Source: Dasypus novemcinctus (lineage: Eukaryota > Chordata > Mammalia > Cingulata > Dasypodidae). Taken from it: DNA of 64,000 nt. The stretch is taken from the NCBI RefSeq assembly GCF_030445035.2, contig NC_080676.1:12562940-12626939 (forward strand), given 5' to 3'. Below the pieces are notes generated by a model. That model saw only the letters and a program-made list of their open reading frames with translations, searched no databases and was not told where the DNA came from. The position numbers and the translations under genes are program-made. Shown here piece after piece: positions 24,049 through 35,889 of this stretch (position 1 is the first letter of the stretch; each line of letters opens with the position of its first letter).

Positions 24049-24163
24049 GACAAGGGGTCGGTCCAGCTCAGGACGAGGGGTCGGTCCCGCTTGGGACGAG
24101 GGATCGGTCCCGCTTGGGACGAGGGGTCGGTCCGGCAGCAGACGAGGGGTCGGTCTCACAGGG
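24049..24163. repeat. 23-bp tandem repeat array in the LTR
   Basis: Five consecutive copies of a 23-bp unit (consensus GACGAGGGGTCGGTCCCGCT plus TGG) at 24049, 24072, 24095, 24118 and 24141. The 5' part is nearly constant and the last 7-8 bases vary. Further half-units with GGGGTCG(C/G) spacing follow up to about 24215. It lies at the R/U5 end of the LTR. Confidence 0.93.
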
Positions 24164-24558
24164 GTTGCGCGGTTCGGCTGACGGGGTCGCCCAGCGAAGC
24201 CAGCGACGAAGGGGTCGCCCGGAGAAGCAGGCGGCGAACTGGGGACAAGGGAGGCCAGGTCCTTGTCGGGGGCTCTCAGGACTGAAGGGTGCACGGCAGA
24301 AGAACTACCGCGGAGACGAGGTAAACACGCAGGCCCACTTTATTGAGGGAGAGGCAACAGTTTTATAGGGGCTGGGGAAGGCTGATTGGTCAAAGCCACG
24401 CTCTGTTCTGATTGGTTGCCAGAGAAAGGTCAGTGGGAGGTACTGGACGGGGGAGGGGTGGTGGTTAGGGATTGGCTGTTGCTGTTGCTGGGGGAAGTGG
24501 CAGGGTTTAGGGATTGGTGGCTGCTGTTGCTGGGGTAGAGGGCAGACTTGAGTTTCCC

Positions 24559-24676
24559 GCCCACGCCTGGCTGTTGCTGCTGTCAGGGGGAGGGAAAAGG
24601 GCAGACTGGATTTTTCTGCCCACGCCTGGCTGTTGCTGCTGTCGGGGGGAGGGAAAAGGGCAGACTGGATTTTTCC
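24559..24676. repeat. 59-bp direct repeat in LTR U3
   Basis: Two near-identical 59-bp units at 24559-24617 and 24618-24676, starting GCCCACGCCTGGCTGTTGCT. A related, shorter CTGTTGCTG-containing unit lies just before at about 24475-24558. This is the usual position for duplicated retroviral enhancers. Confidence 0.92.
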
Positions 24677-24965
24677 GCCCTGCGCCTGCGCAGGGAGAAA
24701 GAAGAAGAAGGGTGCCGCCCCACAAGGCATCGTGTGGCGCCATCCGGGAGGAGGGGCGGCCGCGGAAGCATGGCTGCCGAGAAGGGGAGACCCGAGGGCA
24801 CTCTGCGCCCATGCCGAGCTCCCTTCAGGGGTGGCAGTGGGCCCGACCAACCACCCTATTATGGGGGCAGCGGTTTGGAATAGGCCTACCGCAGCCGCCG
24901 CCCCTCACCAGGCCAGCAAACCACACTTCAGCCTGAGGGGTGACCGCAAAGTACAGCCTGGGACA

Positions 24966-25550
24966 AAATGACATTTAAAAATTATAAGCATGTTTGCTTT
25001 CCAAAAGGTCAAGTTTTCCTTTAAGGTAAATTGTGTCTGTTTTAAGAAAATGACCAAAAAATGGGCCTTTAAAGGAAATGTAAATGAAATATTTACCATT
25101 TTTCCTGGGATAACTTCCAGTATCTTGAATATAAATATATGAAACTGAGAAGCTAAGAGTTTTGTTTTGTAAATTGAATATATCTAGGTGTTAGATGCCT
25201 GCACATTTTATGGCTTCCTTGGGGGAAGTATCTTTTTCTCTACTTTGATTTGTATCGCCTTACATATTACTATTGTCCTTTTTCTTGGACAGTTGTAGTT
25301 GGGACTTTGGAGTTGCAAGGAAAATAACTCTAAGACAGGAAAGAAGATGAGAAGTGTGATGATATAAAGCAGGTTGCAAACCCAGCCATTTATAGGGACC
25401 AAGGAAATGTCATAAATGTATGTGAAACCATTCATTCTAAGACAATATTTAAGGTGAGAAGTTTAGGGGTAAACTAAAAAGTTTGCTTTCTCTCAAGGCA
25501 TGCAATTAAAAAAAATGTTTACATACTCTGAAGTAAGTTTAATTTCTATT
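24966..25550. other. Intergenic, no gene seen
   Basis: AT-rich sequence. The frames at 24905-25099 and 25208-25435 on the minus strand have no domain I recognise. Confidence 0.3.
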
Positions 25551-25554
25551 CATG

Positions 25555-27420
25555 ATGGAATACCAGGAGCCAGATTTACCCTCCCAACATAGAACTAGAA
25601 AACTGTATAAATAATATGAAACAATGGTTTTCAGACACTGGACAAGAGTCAACACAGGTCAGTGACTCTGTGAAAAGGTAAGTAAAGTAGATGAGCCTTA
25701 TGTTAGCCTAAGTTTATTGTCTGGAGTGTCTCCAGGTTGCAGCACAGGGAAAGGGGACCTATAAGGAGGTTAGCTTCCACACTGAATCGATAAGACAGAG
25801 TTTGGAGTTAGGGGATACCAAAGTATCTAGAATTTGCAGGACATATTAATGGTTAGGAGGAAGCTGCCTAGACAGAGAATTGCAGAGATCTGCAGAAAGG
25901 TGACCCTGAGTCTTCAGTTGAGGACTGATTTGCACATGGATGTAAGGAAACTACCAGAAGCCAGAGAAAGAATTAATAAGGAGGAGGCAGAACACTCTTT
26001 AACACTCACACATTCTGGGAATACTTTCTATTTCCTTCTTCTTCCACCGTAGAAGATGGTCCAATACATGGGGCAACAGGAAGAGTCCTCAGAAAACTAT
26101 TGTCTTAGTAGGGGGCTGCAAATTAGCCTTTAACAAAAGGCTGCTTGGGCTTGCCATATAAAGCTTAAGAACAAGCTACAAGAACATGGGACAAATTCCA
26201 AGTAACATAATTGAATCTAAGAACAAAGTTCAACAATATTTAAAGAAGTACTCTAAAATCTAGCAACAAAATTCACAGCGTCTGCCATCCAGTAAAACTT
26301 AGAAGGCATTCAAAGAGGCAGTAAAATATGACCAATAATCAAGAGGAAAAAAAGCCAAATCAATAGAAACAAACACAGAAATTATACAGATTATAGAATA
26401 GAAGGACAATTCAAACAGTTATTATAAATATACTCTCTGTGTTCAAAAAGGTAGAGGAAAACATGAACATGATGAGCAGTGACTTGGAAAATTCTTAGAA
26501 GAACTAGATAGAACTGCTAGTATTGAAAAATACATGATTTGAAATGAAAAATATACTGGCTGGGATTAATAACAGATTAGATACTCCAGAAAAAAAGACT
26601 AGTGAAGGTGAAGATACAGCAATAAAAAACACCCAAAATGAAACGCAAAATTAAATGAGACTGAAAAATAAAGCAATAGTTTCAGTGACCAGTGGGGCAA
26701 TATCAAACAGTCTAACATAAGTGTAAATGAAGTTACAGAAATGGGGGGGGGTGGGGGGAGGGGGTGAAAACTGCTTAAAGAAATCATGGTTGAATATTTT
26801 GCAAATTTGAAAATAAATACCTAAGAAGGTCAATGATTCCCAAGAATAAGAAACAAGAAAACAACACCAAAGCACATGATCATATTGCTGAAAATCAATA
26901 GGAAAAAAAATTTTTTTTAAGCCAGAGGAAAAAGGTATATTACATACAGAGGAACAAAGTTAAGGACAGCAGACTTAACAAAAACTAGGCAAGGCAGGGA
27001 CAATGGAGCAAAATGTTTTTTCTGAAAGGAAAAAAAAAACAAAACTTTCAACCTAGAATTCTATATCCAGAGAAAATTTATTTTAAAAATGACGTAGTAT
27101 AGACTTTTTCTTATCAACAAACCTGAGGAATTTTATCACCAATACTGAAGTATAAAAAAAAAAAATTTAAAGGAAGAAATGCTAAAGAAAAATGGCACAA
27201 GGCGGAAATTTTAATCTATACAAAGGAGTAAAGAGCATGGGACTTGGGTGGACTATTGGCTTAAAAGGGGAGATGAAAAGACTATGTTTAAGAATGCTGG
27301 AAAAGAAGAAATGGGTATATTATAGAGTTCTCTGACTCATGGAAGGAATGTACTCAAAAAGTGCTAAAAAATTGGGACAATGTAAATAAGAAATAAAAAT
27401 ATGAGGAAAAATCTTTCCCT
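25555..27420 (+). mobile_element. HAL1/L1 ORF1-type remnant, sense
   Basis: The text from about 26500 to 27170 follows HAL1/L1 ORF1: a lysine-rich coiled-coil part, then GATCATATTGCTGAAAATCA, then the diagnostic TTTCAACCTAGAATTCTATA block at about 27045-27065. A G-tract at 26742-26762 is inside it. Everything is frameshifted. The 25.6-26.4 kb part is likely its 5' flank but is less certain. Confidence 0.5.
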
Positions 27421-28570
27421 TGGTCTTATTGAGGTTCAGATAAGTTGAAGTTTTATTTTGAGATCAATCAGAATGTAAAGAAAAAAGATAGAACATTTTA
27501 AACATAGATGTAATCAGCTCATTAAAGCAAAGGTTATTTGCCACGGCTTTTCAAATTAAAAATGGAAACTCTGAAACATTTTACAGGATGAATTATTGTA
27601 TTGCATTGGCTGGAGCATACAAAATAGCTGAGATACTAATTAAGTTTTGCACAGTTCACATTGTTGAATGCCTGCTGTACTGAATCACTAAAAGGAATCA
27701 TGGAAACTCCACTTTCCAAATGTACAGTAGCTTGTTGAATTAAAGATTTAGCTGCTAATGATGACAGGAAGGATGTCTACAAAATTATATTTTTGCCTGA
27801 AAAATGGACAGGTCTGAAAATTTGGCTGGTCTTGGTATTTTGCTTATATTTGTATGGTATGAGCACCAATTCATCATCAAAGATCTTTTATTTAAATGCT
27901 TGGCAACAAACACAAGTTGTGTTGAAGTATCAAAATATGATATACAGTTTTTATCTTATAGTTTATTTTGGAACATCTATGTTGACATTTACACTGATCA
28001 TGCACAGCAATGGTGGGTAAAACTGTTAAAATGAATCAAATCATTGTATTATTTTCCACCACACACATGCAGTTACAAAGAAAAAGCCAGTTGAGCTTAA
28101 CACATCTTTGAAGAAGTAGTGAAAATTATTAATTTTATTAATAAGTATATGTCCTTTTAAAATTTTGAGTCATGACAAGGAAAACAAATAAATTACTTCT
28201 GTTGCATATTGAAGTACAATAACTTTAGGGTAAATACTTATGTAATTCTGTAATTCTTTTAGATGCAAGTTTAAAAAGCTGCTTTTTTCATGGAAGACCA
28301 TTAGTCGATACAGAGACTGATATACAAACTAAGATTTTTTAGTCTTGTATACTTAACAGACTTTTTATGGAAAAAATAAGCCTATCATTTCAAGGAAAAG
28401 AACTGAAAGAATTTGATGCTAATGACAAAATTCAAACCCATATCTAAGGTTGGACTCAGCTCTTAATGATTCTTCAAAGGCAGATCTAGGCTTGTGGAAG
28501 TAAGTCTGGGGAGTGTAGGGCAGAGTCATATTAAGAAAGAAAACAAAAAATTAGGTACAAAGGCAAAATT
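27421..28570. other. Unassigned stretch with short open frames
   Basis: I recognise neither a gene nor a repeat. Two overlapping frames of 75-76 codons (27793-28020 and 27804-28034) cover the same DNA. At most one could be real, and neither has start context, splice signals or motifs that I can use. Confidence 0.25.
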
Positions 28571-28807
28571 TATTTAGACTGGGAAAGGAAAGTACAAGAA
28601 GTCATTGGAGTCCTCGTGATAGTGGTCTGTTACTTCTGAGGTCAATCTGAGGCAATTTAAACAGAAACGAAAGCGTCTAACCTGATTCTCCTCCCACCAG
28701 TACACTAGTCCCAGTAGCTGCCTGCACTTGAGTCCCATTAAAGTGAGGGTGCCCTGCTTTGCCAAAACTTCCATGAAAAATGCCACACATTGAATTGGCC
28801 TAAACAC
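28571..28807 (-). pseudogene. Unidentified short ORF ending at an AATAAA, minus strand
   Basis: A 77-codon frame (28807-28574) ends with the stop TAA, and an AATAAA hexamer follows directly (TAAATAAA at the complement of 28569-28576). The peptide has a run LLGLVYWWEENQVRRFRF. I do not recognise the protein. It could be the tail of a processed pseudogene or chance. There is no poly(A) tract beyond the signal. Its upstream end abuts the LTR at about 28785. Confidence 0.2.
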
Positions 28808-29165
28808 AAGAATTTATTGGCTCTGAGTTTTACAGGCCAGAAGTCTAAGGTCAAGGCATTGGCAAAACCTTCCTTTCTCTAGGAGTAGGCAGCATTCGGC
28901 AATCTGCTTCACTGTTTCCTCCTATGGCTTTCTCTGACTTCTGGTATCTACACTTTCAGGCTTCTCCTACTTTTGGTTTCTTCTGGTTGAATTGTATCTG
29001 AATTTCCTCTTTATAAAAGTCTCAAGTAATGTGGATTAAGGCCCACCCTGATTCAGTTTGGTCACACCGTAATAATATCTTCAAAAGGTACTATTTCAAA
29101 TGGGTTCACACCATTTGTATGCACATTTAGAACATTTCTTTTATTAAGTATATATAATTCAATGT
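28785..29165 (-). mobile_element. MaLR/ERVL-type LTR fragment, antisense
   Basis: Shares the blocks GAATTTATTGGCTCTGAG, CAGGCCAGAAGTCTAAGGTC, CCTATGGCTTTCTCTGACTT and AAATGGGTTCACACC with the LTR at 21297-21783. Its first 50 bases (28741-28790) are decayed and the end is missing. Confidence 0.6.
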
Positions 29166-29478
29166 ATCATGTACCACAGAGGGGATTTGAAGCTTAAGTT
29201 TCATTAGCTGCTGGGTAATCACTTCTATTACTACTGTTTCCATTAAAGCATGATACTTTTCATGATACTATCTGAGACATGTACATTTGGCTTACGAAAG
29301 AAAAAAAAACTTGTGTATGGTTGAATGTTTACAACTAAAGTGTAACCGGCATAAAGATCTAGAAGTGGAGCATAACCCACATCCCAGAAACCCTTTTGTT
29401 TCTTCCTGTCACTGTATGTCCCTTCTACTCTCCAAGGATAATTGCCATACTGATTTATAATTTCTAATTACCAATTTT

Positions 29479-30671
29479 TTTATTTTTTTTTTTATTTTTT
29501 ATTTTTTATTGACTTTGTAATAATATTACATTAAAAATATATATGTGAGGTCCCATTCAACCCCACCCCCCCACCCCCCCTCTCCCCCCCCCCAACAACA
29601 CTCATTCCCATCATCATGACATATCCGTTGGATTTGGTAAGTACATCTTTGGGCACCTCTGCACCTCATATACATTGGTTCACATCATGGCCCATACTCT
29701 CCTCTATTCCATCAAGTAGGCCCTGTGAGGATTTACAATGTCCAGTGATTACCTCTGAAGCACCATCCAGGGCAGCTCCATGTCCCGAAGACGCCTCCAC
29801 CTCTCATCTCTTCCTGCCTTTCCCCATACCCTTTGTCCATTATGTCCACTTTTCCCAATCCAATGCCACCTCTTCTATGTGGACATTGGATTGGTTGTGT
29901 CCATTGCACCTTTATGTCAAGAGGAGGCTCAGATTCCACCTGGATGCTGGATGCAATCCTCCCATTTTCAGTTGTAATCACTCTAGGCTCCATGGTGTGG
30001 TGGTTGTCCTTCTTCACCTCCATCTTAGCTGAGTGTGGTAAGTCCAATAAATCAGATTGTAGGTGCTGGAGTCTGTTGAGGCTCAGGATCTGGCTATCAC
30101 ATTGTCAGTCCAGAGATTCAAATCCCCTAAATATATCTTAAACCCCAAGATTAACTGCACCTCCAGCACATTAGCATGAAAGTCTTATGAAGGGAGATCC
30201 CATCTGAGTCCAGATTCATCACACATAAACACCATTTCCAAAGAGGGGCCATCTGCCCTGGTAGTTAACCCCATCGGCCATGACCAAAACTCCCATGGGT
30301 TTCTTTAGCCCTCAAAGGAACCAATATCTGGGGGTTGTATCTGCTTTATCTGTCTCTCTGACTCTGCTCAGTTGTGCATGAGGGCAAACCTTCTGCCAGC
30401 CTCCAGACTCTTTTTTAGAAACTCGTAGCCATATAAACTCATTTCTCCTTTCCATTTCCCCCTTACTTTAGGTCAAACAGCATTTTAAAGTCATGGTATT
30501 TTATGTAGACATGGATATTCTGCTGATCCGCATTGAACCTTCCGTATAAGGTCATTTTCCAGTTGCATCATCAGTTGGTAGTTGATAGTGGTCCCTCGTT
30601 GCCAGGGAGGCTCATCCCCGGGTGTCATGTCCCACGCTGGGGGGAAGGCATTGCATTTACATGCTGAGTTT
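29479..30671 (-). mobile_element. Young L1, 5'-truncated, 3'UTR only, antisense
   Basis: On the minus strand this is an L1 3'UTR of about 1.2 kb ending with a G-tract, a conserved tail block (GAATGGGACCTCACATATAT) and an A-rich tail. A 14-bp target-site duplication TAATTACCAATTTT flanks it (29465-29478 and 30672-30685). The low divergence of its last 150 bases from the L1 part of the U6 chimera at 57.6 kb makes it one of the younger insertions here. Confidence 0.88.
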
Positions 30672-30755
30672 TAATTACCAATTTTGTACATTGCATAGAA
30701 TAATATAGAATGTTCTCTTTTATGGTTGGCTTCTTCTGCTAAACATGTGTTTTAG

Positions 30756-31195
30756 TCGGGGTTCTCTTGGGAAACAGAACTGACAGGAGATATCTGTAAA
30801 TAGTATGCGATTTTATGAAATTTTCTCACACAACCATGGGGATGAACAAGTCCAAATTCAGAAGGGGAAGGTGCAAACCAGGGATTCCAGTGAAGGTCCT
30901 TGAAGATTTCCCCAGGAGACACCGACTGTCTGAAGTAGTAATAGGTATTCTCTCCCTGAATGCTGAATCACTTCCCCTTTTAAGGCCTTCAACGGGTTGG
31001 ATGAGACATCACTAATTGCTGATAGCAATCTTCTTAGTTGATTGTAGATATAATCAACCATGTATGCAATCAACTCTCTGATGATTAAAGTTTATGAAAT
31101 GCCCTTTTATTACAATTTACCCAGTGCTTGCTTGACCAAAACGACTGCGCACCCTTATCTGGCCAAGTTAACACATTATCCTAACTATTACATGT
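30756..31195 (-). mobile_element. LTR-like element, antisense (ERVL class likely)
   Basis: Opens with GTGTTTTAGTCGGGGTTCTC and ends near GCCAAGTTAACACATTATCC. Internal blocks include AGGAGATATCTGTAAATA, CACTTCCCCTTTTAAGGCCT and GCAATCAACTCTCTGATGAT. The TGT...ACA-style ends and size fit an LTR; the exact family is not identified. Confidence 0.5.
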
Positions 31196-31199
31196 CATG

Positions 31200-32560
31200 A
31201 GATTAATTTATACCATTTTGAATAGTTGAAGATTGTTAATTTTCATTGCTGTAATGAATTCCATTTTGTAAATATATAAATTTATTATTTATTAATGGAC
31301 ATTTGGGCAATTTTTCAGTTTTGGGTTATTATCAATAATGTTGTTATGAATACTCTCTTTTATGTCTATTGATGAATGAATGAATACATTTACTCTTGGG
31401 TATATACTTAGTAATACTGGAATTGCTGAATCATTGGAAATACATGTTTACCTTTACTAGATACTGCGAAACAGTTTTCCAAAGTAGTTGCACTGACTTA
31501 CACTACCACAGCAGTACATGAGAGGAATGGTTGCTCCGCATTCTTGCCACTGTTAGTATTGCGCATCTTTTTCACTTTAGCTATTTTGGTTACATACATG
31601 GTAGTACGTTAAGATTTTAACTTGCATTTTTTTGAAAACTAATGATGCTAACACTTGGAGATGTTTTTTGAATTTCCCTTTTTAAAAAAATCATTTTCTT
31701 TTTCTTTTTTTCCTATTAGATTTTTCTCTTATTGATGATCTGTATGAGTTCTTTATATAGCCTATTTTATGAAAGTCTAGTCACTCTCTTAAAGAATAAA
31801 AGTTCTTCATATGGACCAACTGATCATTTTCTCTTTATGGTCCTTTTTAAGAAATCTTTGACTACAGATATTCTCCTGTCTTTCATTTGAAAGCTTTATT
31901 ATTTTACCACTCAAATTTAAATCTGCACTCCATTTGGAATTGATTTTTGTGTATATTGTGTGAAGTACAGGTCAAGATACATTTTTCCCATGTGATATTC
32001 AATTGGCTACACAATGTGTATTGAATAGACCACCTCTGCCCACTTCACTGTTGTGTTAAGAACATATCTATGTAAGTCTCTACATTCGCTATTTTGTTCC
32101 ACTGATTTATTTTTCCATTTTCTATTTTGTACCAATAGCTTACTGTTTTATTTACTGATTCTTTATAATGGTACTTGATATTTATTAATATAAATCTTCC
32201 AGCTTTTATTAATATGAATCTTCCAGCTTTGTCCTTCTTCAATACTGACTTGACTATATCGGTCCTTTTTATACCCATATGAATTTTTAGTTCATAAATC
32301 AAAAAACAAAAACAAAAACCTCCTGGGATTCTGAAGGGGGTTATGTTAAATTATAAGTTAACACCCTTACACACAATATTAAATCTACTAATCCTTGAAC
32401 ATGGCATATCCTTCCATTTATTTGGATCTTATTTAATCCCTCTCAATAATGATTTGTAGTTTTCAATGTAGAGATCTTATGTAACTTTCCTTACATTTAT
32501 CCTTAGGTATGTAGTTATTAATGATGCTATTTTAGTTTGTATCATTTTTGTTGTAGAACC
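31200..32560 (-). mobile_element. Old L1 ORF2 3' half, antisense
   Basis: Follows antisense L1: 31300-31360 holds ATCAATAATGTTGTTATGAA (end of ORF2), 31640-31900 the region behind the reverse transcriptase, and 32380-32500 the ATTTATTTGGATCTTATTTA and GTAGTTTTCAATGTAGAGAT blocks that also occur at 660-730. Stops throughout. It contains a small direct repeat around 32176-32228. Confidence 0.65.
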
Positions 32561-32712
32561 CCCCCATCTACAAACTATTAGAATTAGTAGGAAATGTAGC
32601 AAGACTGCTAGATGTGAAGACAATATACAAAACCACTTTTCCCCCTAAATACCAGTAGCAAGTAGAAAGCTAAATATAAAAAAAGATAGGTTAATGTTTC
32701 ATTAAAAAAAAC

Positions 32713-34045
32713 TTAAGTGTTTTAGTTTCCTGACTGCTACAACAAATACCATACAATGGGTTGGATTAACATGAGGAATTTATTGTCTGTTTCAGAGGCT
32801 AGAAGGTTTGCTTCCTCAAGGGATCAGTATCTTCTGGCTGGCCAGCAATTCCTGGTGTTCCTTGGCTTTTCCATCATATGACAACACACATGGAGGCACC
32901 TTTTCCTTTCTGTCCCAGATTATGTTGATTTCCAGCTTTTGACTGTTCCTCATGACTTCCTTTTCTCTGTGGCTGAATTTCATTCTGCTTGCACAGGACT
33001 CCAGTAATCTAGATTAAAGCCCAACCTGTTACCACTTGGCCACACCTTAACTGAAGTAACATCTGCAAGCATCCTATTTACAAATAGGTTCACATCCACA
33101 GGAGCAGGGGTTGGGACCTGAACATGCCTTTCGTGGGGAACATGATTCAACCCTCAAAGTCTACCCTCTGAATCCCCAAAAGGCTTGTTCTTCCCATGTG
33201 AAAAATTCAGTCATTCCATTACAACATCCTAAAAGCCTTGCTATTTCAGTAACAATGCTAAGCATAATGTCTCATTAAAATTGATTATGGGACTCCTAGG
33301 TCAAAGTTCCTCTGTCTATGGACCTGTAAAAGCTAGAAAACAAGTTTTCTGCTTCCAATATATAATGTTGGAACAGGCATAGGATACATATTACAATTAC
33401 AGAAGGGAGAAATTGGAAGGAAAACTGGGGTCACAGATACCAAAGTATTCTAAAACCTAGCAGTGCAAGTTTCCATTAGATTTCAATGTCTGAGAGTCAT
33501 CTCTGGATGCATGCCTTGTCCTCTGGCCTGATGGCACAGTAGCCCCACCCCTTTCAAGTGCGTGTGCAATGGTCTTGCTCTCCCTGAAAACTGGAGTGTA
33601 GGCTCCACCACCTAAGAGCATCGGAATGGCAGCCAGTCTCTCTGTGAATGCCAGGACACAGGCCCCACCATCTCTAAGCATTGAGATGGCACCACTTTCC
33701 CTGAACAATGGGCTGGAAGGCTTCCCCACTAAGCACTGGGGCAGATGGCCTGGCCCTCCAAGCCCAAGGGTGGACCCACTCTTTCCACACAGATGGATAG
33801 GTTAGCACTCTTCGTCCAAGGAAATTTCTTTGGTCCAGGCCTTGGCTTCCACGGTTCTGCCCTTGAAGTCATTCTTCCTTCAGTTTGTTCCTTTTCTGTC
33901 TCTTTCAGGCATTACTTCTGTTCATACAAAGTTTTGTCAGCTTTGCGTATGGTTCAATGTGGGTCCAAACCATCAGGCAATAGGATTTTCCACAGATCTT
34001 TCCTGGATAACTGCATTTCCAAACCTGACATTCACTGAAATGGCT
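32713..34045 (-). mobile_element. ERVL-type LTR and adjoining sequence, antisense
   Basis: 32713-33175 is an antisense LTR-like unit (TTTTAGTTTCCTGACTGCTA, then AGGAATTTATTGTCTGTTTC, end CATGATTCAACCC). 33480-34030 continues as GC-richer sequence with GGAAATTTCTTTGGTCCAGG and AGATCTTTCCTGGATAACTG blocks that I take as part of the same or a neighbouring LTR. The frames at 33457-33729 and 33745-34147 hold no domain. The join to the sense-oriented pol at about 34.05 kb reverses orientation. Confidence 0.5.
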
Positions 34046-35319
34046 GACAGGACACATGTTCAGTCACACCTAATAACGCAGTTAAATGCTTACTCAGGGC
34101 CCTGTTTTCAGGGGGAGTCACTTCCTGAAAGCCAGGGAGGTTTCTGATAGAGTTGTTTCTGACCCATTACAGAATGACTTGAAAAGCTGCCAGTTTTGAG
34201 GATACCAGAACAAGAGGACTCTGTACTAGATGCAGGCTGCCATGTAAGCCACTCTGCCACTGGGTCATATAAGCCAGCAGATCTTCCTATTGGAAGTTTC
34301 AGTGTGAACGGAGATGCTGTCTGGAGACTTTGGCAGGACCCTTAGGATTTTGGAGCAAAATGCTATCCTACTCTGAAGGTAACTACTCTCCTTTTGAGAA
34401 ACCGCTTTTTCCCTGCTACCGGGCCTTAGCAGAGACTGAGTCCTTAACCATGGGCTACCAAGTTACCATGAAACCTGATTTGCCCATCATGAGCTGGTTG
34501 TCTGACCGACAAAACCATAAATTTGGGTGTACAGAGCAGCAGTGTCTGTAGAACTCCATCATCATATATGTAAGATCAAGCATGAGTAGGCTGTGAAGAT
34601 ACAAGTATGTTACATAAGGATGTGGCACAAGTGCCCACAGATTCCATGCCTGCCACATACCATCTCTTTCCCAGCCTACAACTATGGCCCTTTGAGAAGT
34701 TTCCCAAAATCAGGTGACAGAGGAAGAGAAAACTTGTCCCTGGTTTACAGATAGTTTTGTATGATATACAGGTACCACCTAAAAGTGGACAGTTGCAGGA
34801 CTACAGCCCCATGAAAATCCTCCCAGTGGACAGAATTTTGAGCAGTATATCTGGTTGTTCATTTTGCCCGGAAGAAGAAATGGCTGTAAGTGCATCTGTA
34901 TACTGATTCATGGGCTGTGATCAATGGTTTGGCTGGGTAGTCAGGGACCTGCAAGGCATATGATTGGAAAACTGGTGACGAAGAGGTCTGGGGAAACCTT
35001 TCTGAGTGAGCAAAAAACATGAAGATGTTTGTGTCCCATGTGAATGCTCACCAGAGGAGGATTTTAATAATCAAGTGGATGGTATGACCTGTTCTCTGGA
35101 TACCAGTCACCCTTTCCACAGCTACACCTGTAACTGCCCAATGGGCTCATGAACAGTGTGACCATGGTGGTAGGGATGGAGGTTATGCATGGGCTCAGTA
35201 ACATGGATTTCCACTCATCAAGGCTGACCTGGCTACAGCTACTGCTGAGCCCAATCTTCCAGTATCAAAGATTGACAGTCCCCAATAAAGCATATTTCCT
35301 GAGGTAATCAGTTTGCTAC

Positions 35320-35700
35320 CTGGTGGCAGGTTGATTATACTCAATCACTTCCGTCATAGAAGGGGAAACACTTCGTTCTTACTGGAATAGACACATACTC
35401 CAGATACGGATTTGTCTTCCTACAGGCAATGCTTCTGTTAAAACTACCCTCCATGGACTGACAGAACACCTTATCCACTGAGGAGTTATTCTATAAAGCA
35501 TTGGGATCAAGGAACCCACTTCATTGTAAGTGAAGTGTGGGAATGGGCACATGCTTATGAAATTCACTGGTTCTTAACATATTTCCCATTACCCTGACAC
35601 AGCTGGATTGACAAAACAGTGGAATGGCCTTTTGAAGACTCAATTACAGCAACACCTTGCTGCGGCAATGTTCTCCAGGAGGCTGTATATGATCTGAATC
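35320..35700 (+). pseudogene. ERV-L integrase core remnant
   Basis: The frame around 35375-35420 reads through an integrase motif with G-I-D-T-Y-S-G-Y-G (first catalytic aspartate). About 100 bp later comes the region of the second aspartate near GGATCAAGGAACCCACTTCA (35506), and then the glutamate-containing helix at about 35600-35640. At least two frame breaks separate them. It resembles the minus-strand integrase at 4.6-5.3 kb. Confidence 0.65.
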
Positions 35701-35889
35701 AGCTTCCCTCTATGGTGCTGTTTTTCCCATAGCCAGGACTCACAGGCTCCAGGAATCAAGGGATGAAAATGGCAATGGTACCACTTATTATTACCCCTGG
35801 TGATCCATTAGTAAAATTTTTGTTTCTTGTCCCCATGACCGTAAGACCTATTGGTCTACAGGTCTTATGTCCCAAAACAGAAGTGTTTC

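Larger units (their letters stand above)
24007..24965 (-). mobile_element. Solo retroviral LTR, GC-rich, antisense (ERV2-like architecture)
   Basis: The 959-bp block has TGT...ACA ends on the minus strand (starting TGTCCCAGGCTG, ending GCCGCCACA). In transcriptional order it shows a GC-rich U3 with a 59-bp repeat, four CCAAT boxes seen as ATTGG at about 24384-24522 on the plus strand, a TATAAAA box (complement of 24361-24367), an AATAAA signal (complement of 24339-24344) about 17 bp later, and a GC-rich end carrying a 23-bp repeat. AATAAA this close behind TATA implies that the poly(A) signal lies in U3 with a short R, as in betaretrovirus-like (ERV2) LTRs. No internal genes flank it. The flanking hexamers (AAGTAC and AAATGA) do not match. 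Confidence 0.75.

Noticed and set aside
24049-24163. CRISPR-like array
   Set aside because: The units are contiguous 23-bp repeats without unique spacers, inside a retroviral LTR of a mammalian genome.
24033-24936. Several 70-181-codon frames in the LTR
   Set aside because: They translate the 23-bp and 59-bp tandem repeats and GC-rich U3; low-complexity products with no domain.
29567-29593. G-quadruplex-like tracts as promoter elements (also 45633-45657, 51437-51462 and 57686-57718)
   Set aside because: They are the standard polypurine tracts of the L1 3'UTR.
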